DNA of 64,000 bases from NCBI GenBank assembly GCA_048267965.1, contig JBLWWK010000013.1:14769-78768 (forward strand), read 5' to 3'. Shown one piece after another: positions 34,700 to 43,721 of the stretch. This stretch comes from GCA-2705995 sp048267965 (GTDB lineage Bacteria > Bacteroidota > Bacteroidia > Flavobacteriales_G > Salibacteraceae). The notes beneath the pieces are model-generated. The model did no database searches, was not told the DNA's origin, and worked only from the letters and a program-made list of their open reading frames with translations. Position 1 is the first letter of the stretch; the number at the start of each line of letters is the position of its first letter. The position numbers were made by a program, and so were the translations under genes.

Positions 34700-35413
34700 A
34701 TGAGAATTGCACTTATTGGCTACGGCCGAATGGGCAAAGCAATAGAACAAGTGGCACTCGAAAGAAACCACCAAATTGTTGCTACTATTAACGCTGAAAG
34801 TACCGAAAAAGATTGGAATTCAATAAAATCGGCAGATGTGGCCATTGAGTTTAGTCTCCCAACTACCGTTATAGAAAACATAAAAAAGTGCTTCGATTTA
34901 AAGGTTCCTGTTGTAGTAGGAACCACTGGTTGGTACAACGAGTTTTCCATTATTCAAAAAGAATGTGAAGCTAAAAAAGGAGGTCTTTTTTACGCCACTA
35001 ACTTTAGTGTAGGAGTAAATCTGTTTTTCGAAGTTAATAAGCGGTTAGCCCAGCTAATGTCTTCACAACCCGATTACCAATTAGGAATTCACGAAGAACA
35101 CCATATTCACAAATTAGATGCACCTAGCGGCACAGCCATTACCATTGCAGAGCAAATTATAGACAACAACCAAAACATTGCTCAATGGGAGAAAGACAAA
35201 GCGAACAACGACAATTCTGTTGGCATTACATCACATCGTGAAGGCGAAATCCCCGGAACTCACATAGTTCGTTACGAAAACGAAATTGATTTTATAGAGA
35301 TTAAACACGAAGCTAAAAACAGAAAAGGTTTTTCGTTAGGAGCCGTTTTAGCTGCTGAGTTTATGAAAGACCAACAAGGAGTTTATACCATGGCCGACCT
35401 GCTTAAGGTTTAA
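34700..35413 (+). CDS. dapB: 4-hydroxy-tetrahydrodipicolinate reductase DapB
   Basis: A 237-residue NAD(P)H-dependent enzyme of the diaminopimelate branch of lysine and peptidoglycan synthesis. The dinucleotide loop GYGRMGKAIE is at residues 7-16, VVVGTTGW near 71, and the substrate and catalytic stretch EEHHIHKLDAPSGTA near 132. The length is shorter than E. coli DapB but usual for Bacteroidota. It follows DUF5683 by four bases. Within it GGTTCCT and AGGAACC (34903-34924) face each other across eight bases, a minor inverted pair of the genome-wide motif. Confidence 0.93.
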   Translation: MRIALIGYGRMGKAIEQVALERNHQIVATINAESTEKDWNSIKSADVAIEFSLPTTVIENIKKCFDLKVPVVVGTTGWYNEFSIIQKECEAKKGGLFYATNFSVGVNLFFEVNKRLAQLMSSQPDYQLGIHEEHHIHKLDAPSGTAITIAEQIIDNNQNIAQWEKDKANNDNSVGITSHREGEIPGTHIVRYENEIDFIEIKHEAKNRKGFSLGAVLAAEFMKDQQGVYTMADLLKV

Positions 35414-35484
35414 CTTTTTTTAATCGTTACGCCCCAACCAAATCTGCTAAATTCGCAACAAGCGAAGAACTTATACCTTATCTG

Positions 35485-37164
35485 ATGAATTACATTATTT
35501 ATGCTCTGCTAGCAGCTGTTTACTTTTTTAGCTTTTCAAAATTGTTTCCGAAAGCTGGCCGAAAGTCATGGGAAGGTCTCGTACCATTTTACAATCTTTA
35601 TGTTTGGCTTAAGGTGATTAAAAAACCTTGGTGGTACTTAATCTTGTTAATCTTCCCAGGTGTAAATATCTTAATGATTGCTATTATGACGGTGAATACA
35701 GCCACCGTTTTTGGTAGACGAGAAGCTTCAGACGTAGCGTTTTTCGGGTTCCTACCGTTTATAGCATTACCCAAATTAGCCCTAGAAGAAAAACTGAAAT
35801 ACGTTGGCCCCATTAACCGATCGGTGTTTAAAAAAGACACTTTTATGGAATGGAGAGACGCCATTCTTTTTGCTGTTGTGGCGGCCAGTATTATTAGAAC
35901 CTATTTCTTAGAAGCATTCACCATTCCTACTTCTTCGATGGAAAAAACCTTGCTCAAAGGGGATTTCTTGTTTGTTAGTAAAATGCATTACGGACCTAGA
36001 ATTCCACAAACTCCATTGAGTTTTCCGTTTACGCACCACAGTTTCCCCATTCTGAATGTAAAATCGTACATCGATTGGATTGAACTCCCGTATTATCGCT
36101 TGCCCGCATTCACCGATGTTGAGCGCAACGATGTGGTGGTTTTCAACTTACCCGCTGGTGACACATTAGATGCTCAATATCAATCTACTGTCACCTACTA
36201 TCAATTGGTAAAAAGGCAAGCCTTTAACGCTATGTTTCAAGATATTGCGCAGAAAAAACGTCCGCAACCTTACGAAACGTATCTACAACGAGCGAGAGAA
36301 ATAATTAAAACCAATAACGATATTATTTCTCGCCCTATCGACAAGCGCGAGAATTACATAAAACGGTGTGTAGCGGTTGCTGGTGATGAAATAAGCATAA
36401 AAGACGGTATTCTCTTTGTGAATGGCGAAAAAGCCTACGAGCCAGAAGAGATGCAATACACCTACAAGGTAGAAACAAAAAAGCCATTTACCCTTGGTTC
36501 TGAACGCGTTAGAAGAGAACTTAAAGACAATTACTTAATTGATTTTGAAGATCAACGCCAACCCAACGGAAACACATACATTTTTCCGTTAACAGATTAC
36601 AACAGCAAAGAAATTAGTCAAAACCCGAATGTTGAGAGTGTTCTGTTCAACTTACACGAGCAGAAAGAATTTAACGAATCGGTGCGTAACGAGTTGTATA
36701 GAGCACTCCCAGAAGAACGTGCAGAAAGCATTATTAGCTATTTAGAATCGATTAATTTCTACGATCCGTACATGGATATTTTCCCGAATTCGCCAGAATA
36801 CAATTGGACAGTAGATAATTTTGGTCCTTTAGTAATTCCAGAAAAAGGAATGACCATTGAGCTTAACGAGAAAAACTGGCCGCTTTACAAAAGGGCTATT
36901 GGAACGTACGAAGGCAATGATGTTTATACGCGTGATGGAAAAATTTACATCAACGACCAAGAAGTTACCTCGTATACCTTTACTATGGATTACTACTGGC
37001 TAATGGGAGATAATCGACACAATTCACAAGATTCGCGTTTCTGGGGTTTTGTACCTGAAAATCACGTAGTAGGTAAAGCAGTGTTTATCTGGTTATCCTT
37101 AGACCCAGATTACGGTTTATTTGATGGCAAAATCAGATGGAACCGTCTTTTCAGCATTATTTAG
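35485..37164 (+). CDS. lepB: Signal peptidase I LepB, enlarged
   Basis: A 559-residue protein, about twice the size of E. coli LepB-type cores, as is usual in Bacteroidota. The N-terminus contains three membrane helices (a DUF5684-like part near 1-85). The catalytic serine lies in IPTSSMEKTLLKGDFLFVSK (near residue 155), the lysine region in RCVAVAGDEI (near 295), and a late box GDNRHNSQDSRFWGFVP (near 510). Long inserts separate these boxes. It cleaves signal peptides in the periplasm, including those of the T9SS cargo seen nearby. The gene ends four bases into the convergent secreted-protein gene. Confidence 0.9.
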   Translation: MNYIIYALLAAVYFFSFSKLFPKAGRKSWEGLVPFYNLYVWLKVIKKPWWYLILLIFPGVNILMIAIMTVNTATVFGRREASDVAFFGFLPFIALPKLALEEKLKYVGPINRSVFKKDTFMEWRDAILFAVVAASIIRTYFLEAFTIPTSSMEKTLLKGDFLFVSKMHYGPRIPQTPLSFPFTHHSFPILNVKSYIDWIELPYYRLPAFTDVERNDVVVFNLPAGDTLDAQYQSTVTYYQLVKRQAFNAMFQDIAQKKRPQPYETYLQRAREIIKTNNDIISRPIDKRENYIKRCVAVAGDEISIKDGILFVNGEKAYEPEEMQYTYKVETKKPFTLGSERVRRELKDNYLIDFEDQRQPNGNTYIFPLTDYNSKEISQNPNVESVLFNLHEQKEFNESVRNELYRALPEERAESIISYLESINFYDPYMDIFPNSPEYNWTVDNFGPLVIPEKGMTIELNEKNWPLYKRAIGTYEGNDVYTRDGKIYINDQEVTSYTFTMDYYWLMGDNRHNSQDSRFWGFVPENHVVGKAVFIWLSLDPDYGLFDGKIRWNRLFSII

Positions 37165-37814
37165 CGAGAAATCCATTGAAAATTTCTCACCTGTTGGTTG
37201 GTTAAAGAAAAACTGAAAATATACGGGGTAAATGGCTGATATGGAAAGTTTATGGTTTGCAACGATGACTTTCCGTATAAGGGCTTTTCGTATAGCAATT
37301 GACCAGAAATTGAATATACTTTCACTTTTTCGAGAGGTAAATCAGAAACGATAGTTACAGCGTTGTTAGCTGCTAAAACTTCAATGGTAGAAGCTTGTAT
37401 TTCTGGTATGGAAAGTAATGGAATTACCTTGATAGATTCACAAGCACGATTATTATTGATCAATGTATCCAATACGTTGGTAGTTTCTACACAATAGTTA
37501 AAATCTCCCGTTTCAGCTAGGTTAAAACCAGGAGAGTCAAAACTCACTGTATTTCCATTAAACAACGTATCATTCAGTACATAAGTAGACGAGAATTGCA
37601 CCTCAGATTGAATACTAAAATCGAAGTAGAGTTCGGTTCCTTCAGGTATAAAAGCCCCATCCATTAATTCTACTTCAAAAGAAAATTGAATATTCGTGTG
37701 CTGATCGTACTCAGCCTGTGTCAATGTGGGTTGTAAATTAGTTATATTTAAATCGTACTGAGCCCACAGTAGGCTTGGCACAAATAATGATATTAACAGT
37801 ATAATTCTTTTCAT
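37161..37814 (-). CDS. Secreted protein with degenerate T9SS-type sorting domain
   Basis: A 217-residue protein with a signal peptide (MKRIILLISLFVPSLLWAQ) and an immunoglobulin-like middle (FSFEVELMDGAFIPEGTELYFDF). The C-terminal 50 residues (KVYSISGQLLYEKPLYGKSS and onward) keep the VxxxSGQLL core of type A sorting domains but lack the usual NP start, so sorting by T9SS is likely but not certain. It is related in layout to the next minus-strand gene (38121-39269), with the same fold order. Convergent with lepB, overlapping its stop. Confidence 0.6.
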   Translation of the reverse strand: MKRIILLISLFVPSLLWAQYDLNITNLQPTLTQAEYDQHTNIQFSFEVELMDGAFIPEGTELYFDFSIQSEVQFSSTYVLNDTLFNGNTVSFDSPGFNLAETGDFNYCVETTNVLDTLINNNRACESIKVIPLLSIPEIQASTIEVLAANNAVTIVSDLPLEKVKVYSISGQLLYEKPLYGKSSLQTINFPYQPFTPYIFSFSLTNQQVRNFQWISR

Positions 37815-37831
37815 AGATTAAATATAGTGGA

Positions 37832-38047
37832 ATGATGAAAACTACAAGAATTTTTTACCTCGCTGCGGTAATTGCTCTTACCAGTTGTGTTACAGCTGCA
37901 GAAACAAGAGAATTAGATCGAGAAATTGAAGAACCACCCATTGTGTTAGAAAGCGAAAAGAAAAAACCGAAAGAAAAAGGGCAAACTTTTATCAATAAAG
38001 AGATTGAAGGCCAACCCAAATTTGAGGTTTCTCCTGTTCGCAAGTAA
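37832..38047 (+). CDS. Small lipoprotein, unknown
   Basis: A 71-residue protein with a lipobox (AVIALTSC, Cys near 19) followed by a charged, Lys/Glu/Pro-rich tail (EPPIVLESEKKKPKEKGQ). There is no recognisable domain. Signal-peptide structure and a terminator right behind it support it as a real gene. It is divergent from the T9SS-type gene at 37161-37814 with only 17 bases between the starts, so their promoters must overlap neighbouring coding sequence. Confidence 0.55.
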   Translation: MMKTTRIFYLAAVIALTSCVTAAETRELDREIEEPPIVLESEKKKPKEKGQTFINKEIEGQPKFEVSPVRK

Positions 38048-38066
38048 ATCGAAAAAATTAAGCATA

Positions 38067-38099
38067 AAAAAAGGCTGTCTCAATGAGACAGCCTTTTTT
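38067..38099. terminator. Bidirectional terminator, GGCTGTC type
   Basis: AAAAAAGGCTGTCTC at 38067-38081 pairs with its reverse complement at 38085-38099 around AAT. It shares the AAAAAAGGCTGTC stem with the terminator at 25850-25879 and separates the convergent small lipoprotein and T9SS protein genes. Confidence 0.9.
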
Positions 38100-38120
38100 G
38101 TATTGTTAAATAAGGTCTAC

Positions 38121-39269
38121 TTATTTGATAACCACTTTTTGAGCAGCATCACCAACAGTTACGATGTAAACACCAGCTGGTTGATCAAGCTCGATTGTGT
38201 TTAAACCGTTTTGTACAAAACCGTTGTATACTAACTGACCACTGATGTTAGTTACTCTAATTTCAGTGTTGTTTGCGAAGTTACTTCTTACGTTAAGAGC
38301 ATCTTGTGCGTGGAATGCGTTGAAAGTTTCAGCTTCGATTTCTCTAACTGTGTTAGGAGAAACATAAGTAAACGTTCTACATGTTTTGTTATCTGCAGCG
38401 TTAGCATCTGAAGAATAAATAGAAGCTAAACAGATATCAAATGCACCTGCACCCGTTGGTAAAGAAGCAGCATCAATAGGTACGTTAATTGTTAACGTGT
38501 TAGATCCGCCTGTTCCTGCTAAAACACCAGTGAAAGCACCAGCAGCATCAGCAGTTCTTGGTAACTGAAGGCTAATAGTATCGATGTTACCGTTTACATC
38601 ACGCTCGAAAGTGCTAATAAAGTCTAATAATGGTAATGGAGAGTTGTTCGTCCATACAAAAGATACTGTATCAATTGTGGTTCCTACGTTGATCTCATCG
38701 TTAGAGTTAACAGCACCAGCTGGAAAAACTACTTCTAAGTTAGAAGCGGCAAAATCACCATCAACTAATGTATACGCTAACGTTGCTGTATCATTGGTAG
38801 TATCATCATCTGGAGCTTGTGTTCCGTTTGACCCTACTGGGTAAACTTCCATATGAGCACGGATTTCACGGTTAGGACCTACTGGAGTTCCACCGATTGT
38901 TAAATCAGGAGCACCTAATAAATTTAGGTTGTTGTAAGTAGTAGCAAATTGCTGCTGTGGTAACGTAGTTGTTGCATGGTAGTTTAACGTATCAACTGTA
39001 CCTGTTGGAATACCACCTGCAGGGGCTAAGAAACCTGGAGCTGCAAGAGTAGCACCATTAACACTGATAAATGCAAAAACAGTATCACCTGCGTTGATTG
39101 CTGTACCTGGGTTAGACCAAATAATACTTACAGGACCCGCGTTATCTGACATGTATTCGCCAGCAGCATTTGTGTTGTAAAAAATTCCGTCAACTGCTAA
39201 GTCAACTCCTTGAGCAGAAGCAAACATTGAAGTTAAACCGAAAGCAATTAAAGTAAAGATTTTCTTCAT
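38121..39269 (-). CDS. T9SS-exported repeat protein
   Basis: A 382-residue secreted protein with a signal peptide (MKKIFTLIAFGLTSMFASAQ). Two CARDB or Ig-like modules follow (VSIIWSNPGTAINAGDTVFAFI and VSFVWTNNSPLPLLDFIST), then a type A sorting domain (NVRSNFANNTEIRVTNISG, QPAGVYIVTVGDAAQKVVIK). It should be exported by the type IX system and attached to or released from the surface. No enzymatic domain is seen, so an adhesive or structural role is the best guess. Its codons are strongly biased, as in highly expressed genes. A nine-base GGTAGGAACC match at 38689 lies inside. Confidence 0.8.
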   Translation of the reverse strand: MKKIFTLIAFGLTSMFASAQGVDLAVDGIFYNTNAAGEYMSDNAGPVSIIWSNPGTAINAGDTVFAFISVNGATLAAPGFLAPAGGIPTGTVDTLNYHATTTLPQQQFATTYNNLNLLGAPDLTIGGTPVGPNREIRAHMEVYPVGSNGTQAPDDDTTNDTATLAYTLVDGDFAASNLEVVFPAGAVNSNDEINVGTTIDTVSFVWTNNSPLPLLDFISTFERDVNGNIDTISLQLPRTADAAGAFTGVLAGTGGSNTLTINVPIDAASLPTGAGAFDICLASIYSSDANAADNKTCRTFTYVSPNTVREIEAETFNAFHAQDALNVRSNFANNTEIRVTNISGQLVYNGFVQNGLNTIELDQPAGVYIVTVGDAAQKVVIK

Positions 39270-39407
39270 AATAGATTATTTAATTTTTCTCTGGATACAT
39301 GAATACACGTAGATATTCATGATTGGTTTGGCAAAACTTCAAAAATTATCGCTTGGTTTGTTAAGTTTTTTCGGAATTTTACAAATCTTCACATTACTAT
39401 AAAAAAT

Positions 39408-41180
39408 ATGCGTAGAGCTAAGCTTATACTCTTTCTTGTCTTTATTTCCTTTCAGGGCTTAATCGCGCAAACTAGAAGCGTTTCACCAACCACCTCTACC
39501 ACTGCATTTTACACGAATAACACCGTACAAAAGTTCGAATTAACACTTCAGTTACAATCACAAGACAATGCGTTTTGTGATAGTCTTTCGGTACAATTTC
39601 CGGTAGGAACACAAATTCTTTCTGCCCCAACATTTATCTCTTATCTTCAAACGGAAGGTCAATCTCCAGAACCTCTTGTAGCGTCAAGTGTAGGAACCCA
39701 TATACTCAGTTACGGTACTAACCATAATAACAGAGGTGGAATCGAAGTAGGAATTCATACCTTCGAAATTGAAGTGGTTTTTCCGGCCTCACTCACCGGA
39801 AATCAAGTAATCAACTGGTATGTATCGAGCGATGAAGTCGGTGCTCCTCCCCATTTCTTCACCACACAAAACAGTATTTCCCCATTGCCCAACCAGCCCG
39901 ATTTAGCTATTGAAGGTTCATTAGATCATCCGTTTTATCAATTGCCTAAAAAAGAGTTTAACCAAGTGAATTTACGCTCTAATATCACGAATAACGGAAC
40001 AAATTATAATCAACAAAATCAACTACTAATCAATCACTTAGAAACCTCTACTTTAGAAGTTGAAACCCATAACTTTCAAGTGAACTACCAAAAGAACCAA
40101 GTAATTCACTTAACCGAAGACTATCCTTTTAATACGGGTATAAATCGTTATACTTTTCAGCTCTTTGATTCTAACGATTTTGATAACTCAAACAACAGAG
40201 ATACACTCCAAATTACCACTACTGACTCTACCTATACGCTGGTAGATTCTCGAGAAATAAAACCTTTACCCAGTGCATTGTCCGTAGAAAAAATAGGACA
40301 AATTGTTAGTTTCCCAGTGCACGATACGCTCACAAGCATCTCTTTTCAAATTTTAGAACCTAGCCCTAACGATTCTATTTCCGCGCAGATTTTTCGCTAC
40401 GAGAATGGAACCATCTCTCAGTTAGTTTACACCACCGAAACTAAAATTATCCCTACTGCTTTTCCCAGTTTTTACACCTTTCGTGTTCCCAACTTAACCT
40501 TCGATGAACAAGACTCTTTCTTTGTTTCGTTAGATCTTTCCAAAGCTCCTAATACGGCACCAGCTATGGGAAAGGGAAGTTTTTTATCAGCTCCGGATCA
40601 ATTTAGATTTAATGGAAATTGGGTTCCTACCGACTCGCTACACTTCCCTTATAAAATGAATGTTTTTTACCATGTTGGCAATACAGAAACTTTGTGTAAA
40701 ACGCCTTTTACGGTTCAATTTATGAACGGTTATGCGGGTGAATTCACCGCAGAGAATACCTCTTTCGATTTTCGATGGTCAGTAGATTCTGCCCCAGTAG
40801 GAACCGGCCCTACCCTCTACCACGATTTCACTCAAGCAGGAACGTATACCGTTTGTTTAGAAGCGAGTAGTTCTAATTGCAGAGCTCAAGTTTGCAAAGA
40901 AATAACAGTGATTTACAACCATGTATCTATTGTAAATGCTCAATCTACTGAAGTATCGGTTTATCCTTCACCAGCCCACGAAAAAGTTTCTGTTAAAAGC
41001 ACATCGAAAATCGATAAAATAATGATTTTCAGTCTTTTTGGCTCATTAATTTCTGAACAATCAGTAAACGGAAATCAAACTTCTGTAGATGTTTCTACAT
41101 GGAAAAGCGGTGTTTACATCTTACAAGTCTGTTCTAACGATAAAAAGACTCAAAACCTGCGATTAGTAGTTTCTCACTAA
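39408..41180 (+). CDS. T9SS-exported protein with PKD-like domain
   Basis: A 590-residue secreted protein with a signal peptide (LILFLVFISFQGLIA). The body has beta-sandwich domains, a PKD-like module late in the protein (FDFRWSVDSAPVGTGPTLYHDFTQAG), and a type A sorting domain (VSVYPSPAHEKVSVKS, GVYILQVCS, LRLVVSH). An adhesin or surface-structural role is the best guess. The gene holds four members of the GGTAGGAACC family (39602, 39690, 40622, 40797), the densest set in the window, each read in frame as Val-Gly-Thr or Val-Pro-Thr. It converges on the K+ channel gene and overlaps it by four bases. Confidence 0.8.
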   Translation: MRRAKLILFLVFISFQGLIAQTRSVSPTTSTTAFYTNNTVQKFELTLQLQSQDNAFCDSLSVQFPVGTQILSAPTFISYLQTEGQSPEPLVASSVGTHILSYGTNHNNRGGIEVGIHTFEIEVVFPASLTGNQVINWYVSSDEVGAPPHFFTTQNSISPLPNQPDLAIEGSLDHPFYQLPKKEFNQVNLRSNITNNGTNYNQQNQLLINHLETSTLEVETHNFQVNYQKNQVIHLTEDYPFNTGINRYTFQLFDSNDFDNSNNRDTLQITTTDSTYTLVDSREIKPLPSALSVEKIGQIVSFPVHDTLTSISFQILEPSPNDSISAQIFRYENGTISQLVYTTETKIIPTAFPSFYTFRVPNLTFDEQDSFFVSLDLSKAPNTAPAMGKGSFLSAPDQFRFNGNWVPTDSLHFPYKMNVFYHVGNTETLCKTPFTVQFMNGYAGEFTAENTSFDFRWSVDSAPVGTGPTLYHDFTQAGTYTVCLEASSSNCRAQVCKEITVIYNHVSIVNAQSTEVSVYPSPAHEKVSVKSTSKIDKIMIFSLFGSLISEQSVNGNQTSVDVSTWKSGVYILQVCSNDKKTQNLRLVVSH

Positions 41181-41995
41181 GCAAGCGGGGCTCCACACTG
41201 AAAACAGAATTTTGCATCTGTTTGGTGATTTTCTTCCATACAATTGGGGCACGTTTTACAGGCTATTGTCGATTTTTTGGCTTTTTTCTGCGCCTCGTTC
41301 ATTTCCATGGTTACAATACCAGTAGGAACCGCAATTATTCCATAACCAATCACCATAATAATTGAAGCAACAAACTGACCAGCCGGTGTTTGCGGAGCAA
41401 TATCTCCGTAACCCACCGTTGTTAACGTAACAATGGCCCAATAAATACTTTTAGGAATACTGGTGAAACCGTGCTCGGGTCCTTCTACAACATACAAGAG
41501 CGTTCCCATGATTATTACGGTACTCATAACCGCAATTAAAAAAACCGAAATCTTATGCCTACTTGCTTTTAATGCGGAAGAAAGTACTTCGGCTTCGCCT
41601 AAAAATCGCGTTAATTTTAGCACACGAAAAACACGAATTAATCGAATAGATCTCACTACCATAAAATAGTGCGAACCCGTTACTACTAGCGCCAAATAAG
41701 CGGGAAGAATGGAAAGTAAATCAACAATTCCCATAAAACTTAGTGCGTACTTTATGGGCCGTTTTGTGATGAATAAGCGCAGAAAATACTCAATGGTAAA
41801 TAGGATGGTAAAAATCCATTCGAGGGTAAAAAGCACCATTTGAAACCTGGCTTGAATGGAAGCTACTGTATCGAGCATTATTACCAAAACGCTCAAAATA
41901 ATGGCCACTAGTAAGACTACATCGAAGGTTTTTCCGGCTGGTGTATCGGCTTCGAAAATAATTTTATACAAGCGTTCTTTCAGTCTTTCGTCCAT
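41177..41995 (-). CDS. Voltage-gated-type potassium channel with C-terminal zinc ribbon
   Basis: From ATG 41995 the protein has 272 residues; a longer reading to 42043 would overlap the upstream gene. It has six membrane helices, including an S4-like helix with regular Arg and Lys (SIRLIRVFRVLKLTRFLG), and the pore with selectivity filter TLTTVGYGDI. The cytoplasmic tail ends in CKTCPNCMEENHQTDAKFC and CGAP, a CxxC...CxxC zinc ribbon, an uncommon addition to a channel that may sense metal or redox state. It lies four bases behind the DUF4159 gene and may share its operon. Confidence 0.88.
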   Translation of the reverse strand: MDERLKERLYKIIFEADTPAGKTFDVVLLVAIILSVLVIMLDTVASIQARFQMVLFTLEWIFTILFTIEYFLRLFITKRPIKYALSFMGIVDLLSILPAYLALVVTGSHYFMVVRSIRLIRVFRVLKLTRFLGEAEVLSSALKASRHKISVFLIAVMSTVIIMGTLLYVVEGPEHGFTSIPKSIYWAIVTLTTVGYGDIAPQTPAGQFVASIIMVIGYGIIAVPTGIVTMEMNEAQKKAKKSTIACKTCPNCMEENHQTDAKFCFQCGAPLA

Positions 41996-41999
41996 TCTA

Positions 42000-42665
42000 T
42001 TAATTGCGTTGCATAAAAACAAAATAGAGCATATTGGCTCCAAATCTCAAAGCTTCTAAATGCTTTTCTTCCGAATCGTTGTGAACTTCAGGGTTTTCCC
42101 AACCATCGCCCAAATCGGCTTCGTAGGTGTATAAGCACACCAATCTGTCTTTGTAAAACAACCCTAAGGTTTGAGGTCTTTTATCATCGTGTTGATGAAT
42201 TTTTGGGGTTCCTTCCGGAAAAGAAAAAGGCGTGGTAAACAGAGAATGTTGAAGGGGAATTTCTTGCCAATTTAACTCTGGAAACACCTTGCGCATTTCG
42301 GTTCTCACAAACTGATCCATACCATAGTTATCGTCTATATGCAGAAAGCCACCATTTTCGAGGTAGTTTCGCAAATTGCTCGCTTCGCTTTCAGAGAAAA
42401 CCACATTTCCATGACCTGTCATATGTAAAAAAGGATAGTTGTATAATTCGTTTCCGGCCAGCTCAACGGTAGCTTGCTCTTCGTGAATATTCATGGAAAA
42501 TTCACGGTTGCAAAAAGCAATTAAATTAGGCAATGACGTTTCGTAATTGGCATACCAATCTCCGCCTCCGTTGTACTTAACCAATGCAATTTGGTAATTC
42601 TGTGATTGTGCAGTTAGGTGCACAAAAAACAAAAAGCATAGTGAGCAAATAACTTTATTGAGCAT
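42000..42665 (-). CDS. DUF4159 exported protein
   Basis: A 221-residue protein with a signal peptide (VICSLCFLFFVHLTAQSQ). The core (YQIALVKYNGGGDWYANYETSLPNL, FLHMTGHGNVVFSESEASNLRNYLENGGFLHIDD, DRLVCLYTYEADLGDGW) is the DUF4159 family of Bacteroidota, whose fold is related to class I glutamine amidotransferases. The catalytic function is not established. It overlaps rsmE by 11 bases at its start and precedes the channel gene, forming a run rsmE-DUF4159-channel in one direction. Confidence 0.85.
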   Translation of the reverse strand: MLNKVICSLCFLFFVHLTAQSQNYQIALVKYNGGGDWYANYETSLPNLIAFCNREFSMNIHEEQATVELAGNELYNYPFLHMTGHGNVVFSESEASNLRNYLENGGFLHIDDNYGMDQFVRTEMRKVFPELNWQEIPLQHSLFTTPFSFPEGTPKIHQHDDKRPQTLGLFYKDRLVCLYTYEADLGDGWENPEVHNDSEEKHLEALRFGANMLYFVFMQRN

Positions 42666-43362
42666 GTAACAAATGTACAGAATGGCAAGCAGCTATGGCA
42701 GCAGTTTCTGTTCTTAGTCGGCTTTCACCTAATGTAATGGCCGAATAACCATTGTTTTTAGCTTTTTCTATCTCTTGTGTTGAAAAATCTCCTTCCGGAC
42801 CAATCAAAATTAAAATCTGCTCTGGAGCGCTCTTTTGCTCAAGAATAGTCGTTTTCTCTTCTTCTTCACAGTGTGCAATCAGCTTGGTTTCGGGTAAATC
42901 TTCTTGTTGCAAAAAATCGGTAAAAGTAATTGCCTCGTCAATTTGTGTTAATTGAGCTTTTCTCGATTGTTTTAGTGCAGAAATAGCTACTCTTTCGATG
43001 CGAGAAGCATTCACAAATTTTCTTTCAGAGTGTTCTGTAATAAGCGGGGTAATTCGGTCTATTCCAAATTCTACTGCCTTTTCTACAAAAAACTCAAAGC
43101 GCTGCATATTCTTGGTAGGAGCCACAGCCATGTGTAAATAAAAAGAACGTTCGGTTCCTACCGTTTGCTTAGAAACAACAGTTACACTGCACGATTTAGG
43201 ATGTGCTTTGGTGATTTCACATGTATACCAAGTACCATTACCGTTGGTGATTTTTAACGGATCACCTTCTCTCATGCGAAGAACTTGAACAATGTGTTTT
43301 GACTCTTCTTTGGGTAGTTCGAAAGTAGGTTCTGAAATTTCTGGAGTGAAAAAATGCCTCAA
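42655..43362 (-). CDS. rsmE: 16S rRNA (uracil1498-N3)-methyltransferase RsmE
   Basis: A 235-residue SPOUT methyltransferase. The start MRHFFTPEI, the segments HIVQVLRMREGD, FEFFVEKAVEFGIDRITPLITEHSE, LILIGPEGDFSTQEIEKAKNNG and LGESRLRTETAAIAACH are the hallmark RsmE boxes. It modifies U1498 of 16S rRNA in the 30S subunit. It overlaps the response regulator stop by four bases, and is co-oriented with DUF4159. Confidence 0.95.
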   Translation of the reverse strand: MRHFFTPEISEPTFELPKEESKHIVQVLRMREGDPLKITNGNGTWYTCEITKAHPKSCSVTVVSKQTVGTERSFYLHMAVAPTKNMQRFEFFVEKAVEFGIDRITPLITEHSERKFVNASRIERVAISALKQSRKAQLTQIDEAITFTDFLQQEDLPETKLIAHCEEEEKTTILEQKSAPEQILILIGPEGDFSTQEIEKAKNNGYSAITLGESRLRTETAAIAACHSVHLLHAQ

Positions 43363-43721
43363 GGAAACTGAATTTGTTGAATTGATTTTTCTAATAACTG
43401 CTGATTAATGGGCTTCACCAAAAATGCACTATTCTCAACGTTTTCTGCTTTAGATCGTATGTTTTTGTCTGAATTTCCGGTTATAAAAATAACGGGAATT
43501 GGAAAATTCTGCCTGATTTTATGAATGGTTTCTATTCCATTTAATTCACCTTCAATCATGATATCCATCAATATTAAATCGGGCGTTTCTTGGGCGCAAA
43601 CCTCTAGTGCTTCTTCACCTGTAGTTACCGAGTCGATTACAGAAAAACCGATGTTTTCGATTAGTTTTTCGTTAATCATGGCAATCACCAATTCGTCTTC
43701 TACAATCAGCACTTTTCTCAT
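43359..43721 (-). CDS. CheY-like response regulator, partner of the upstream kinase
   Basis: From ATG 43721 the receiver has 120 residues. The acidic pair is in LIVEDE, the phosphoacceptor in LILMDIMIEGELNGIE and the lysine in FLVKPINQ. A reading to 43727 would need TTG. The start ATG overlaps the stop of the histidine kinase-like gene (ATGA), so the two are translationally coupled and very probably form a pair. There is no output domain, and the receiver resembles those linked to HisKA_2 kinases. Confidence 0.88.
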   Translation of the reverse strand: MRKVLIVEDELVIAMINEKLIENIGFSVIDSVTTGEEALEVCAQETPDLILMDIMIEGELNGIETIHKIRQNFPIPVIFITGNSDKNIRSKAENVENSAFLVKPINQQLLEKSIQQIQFP

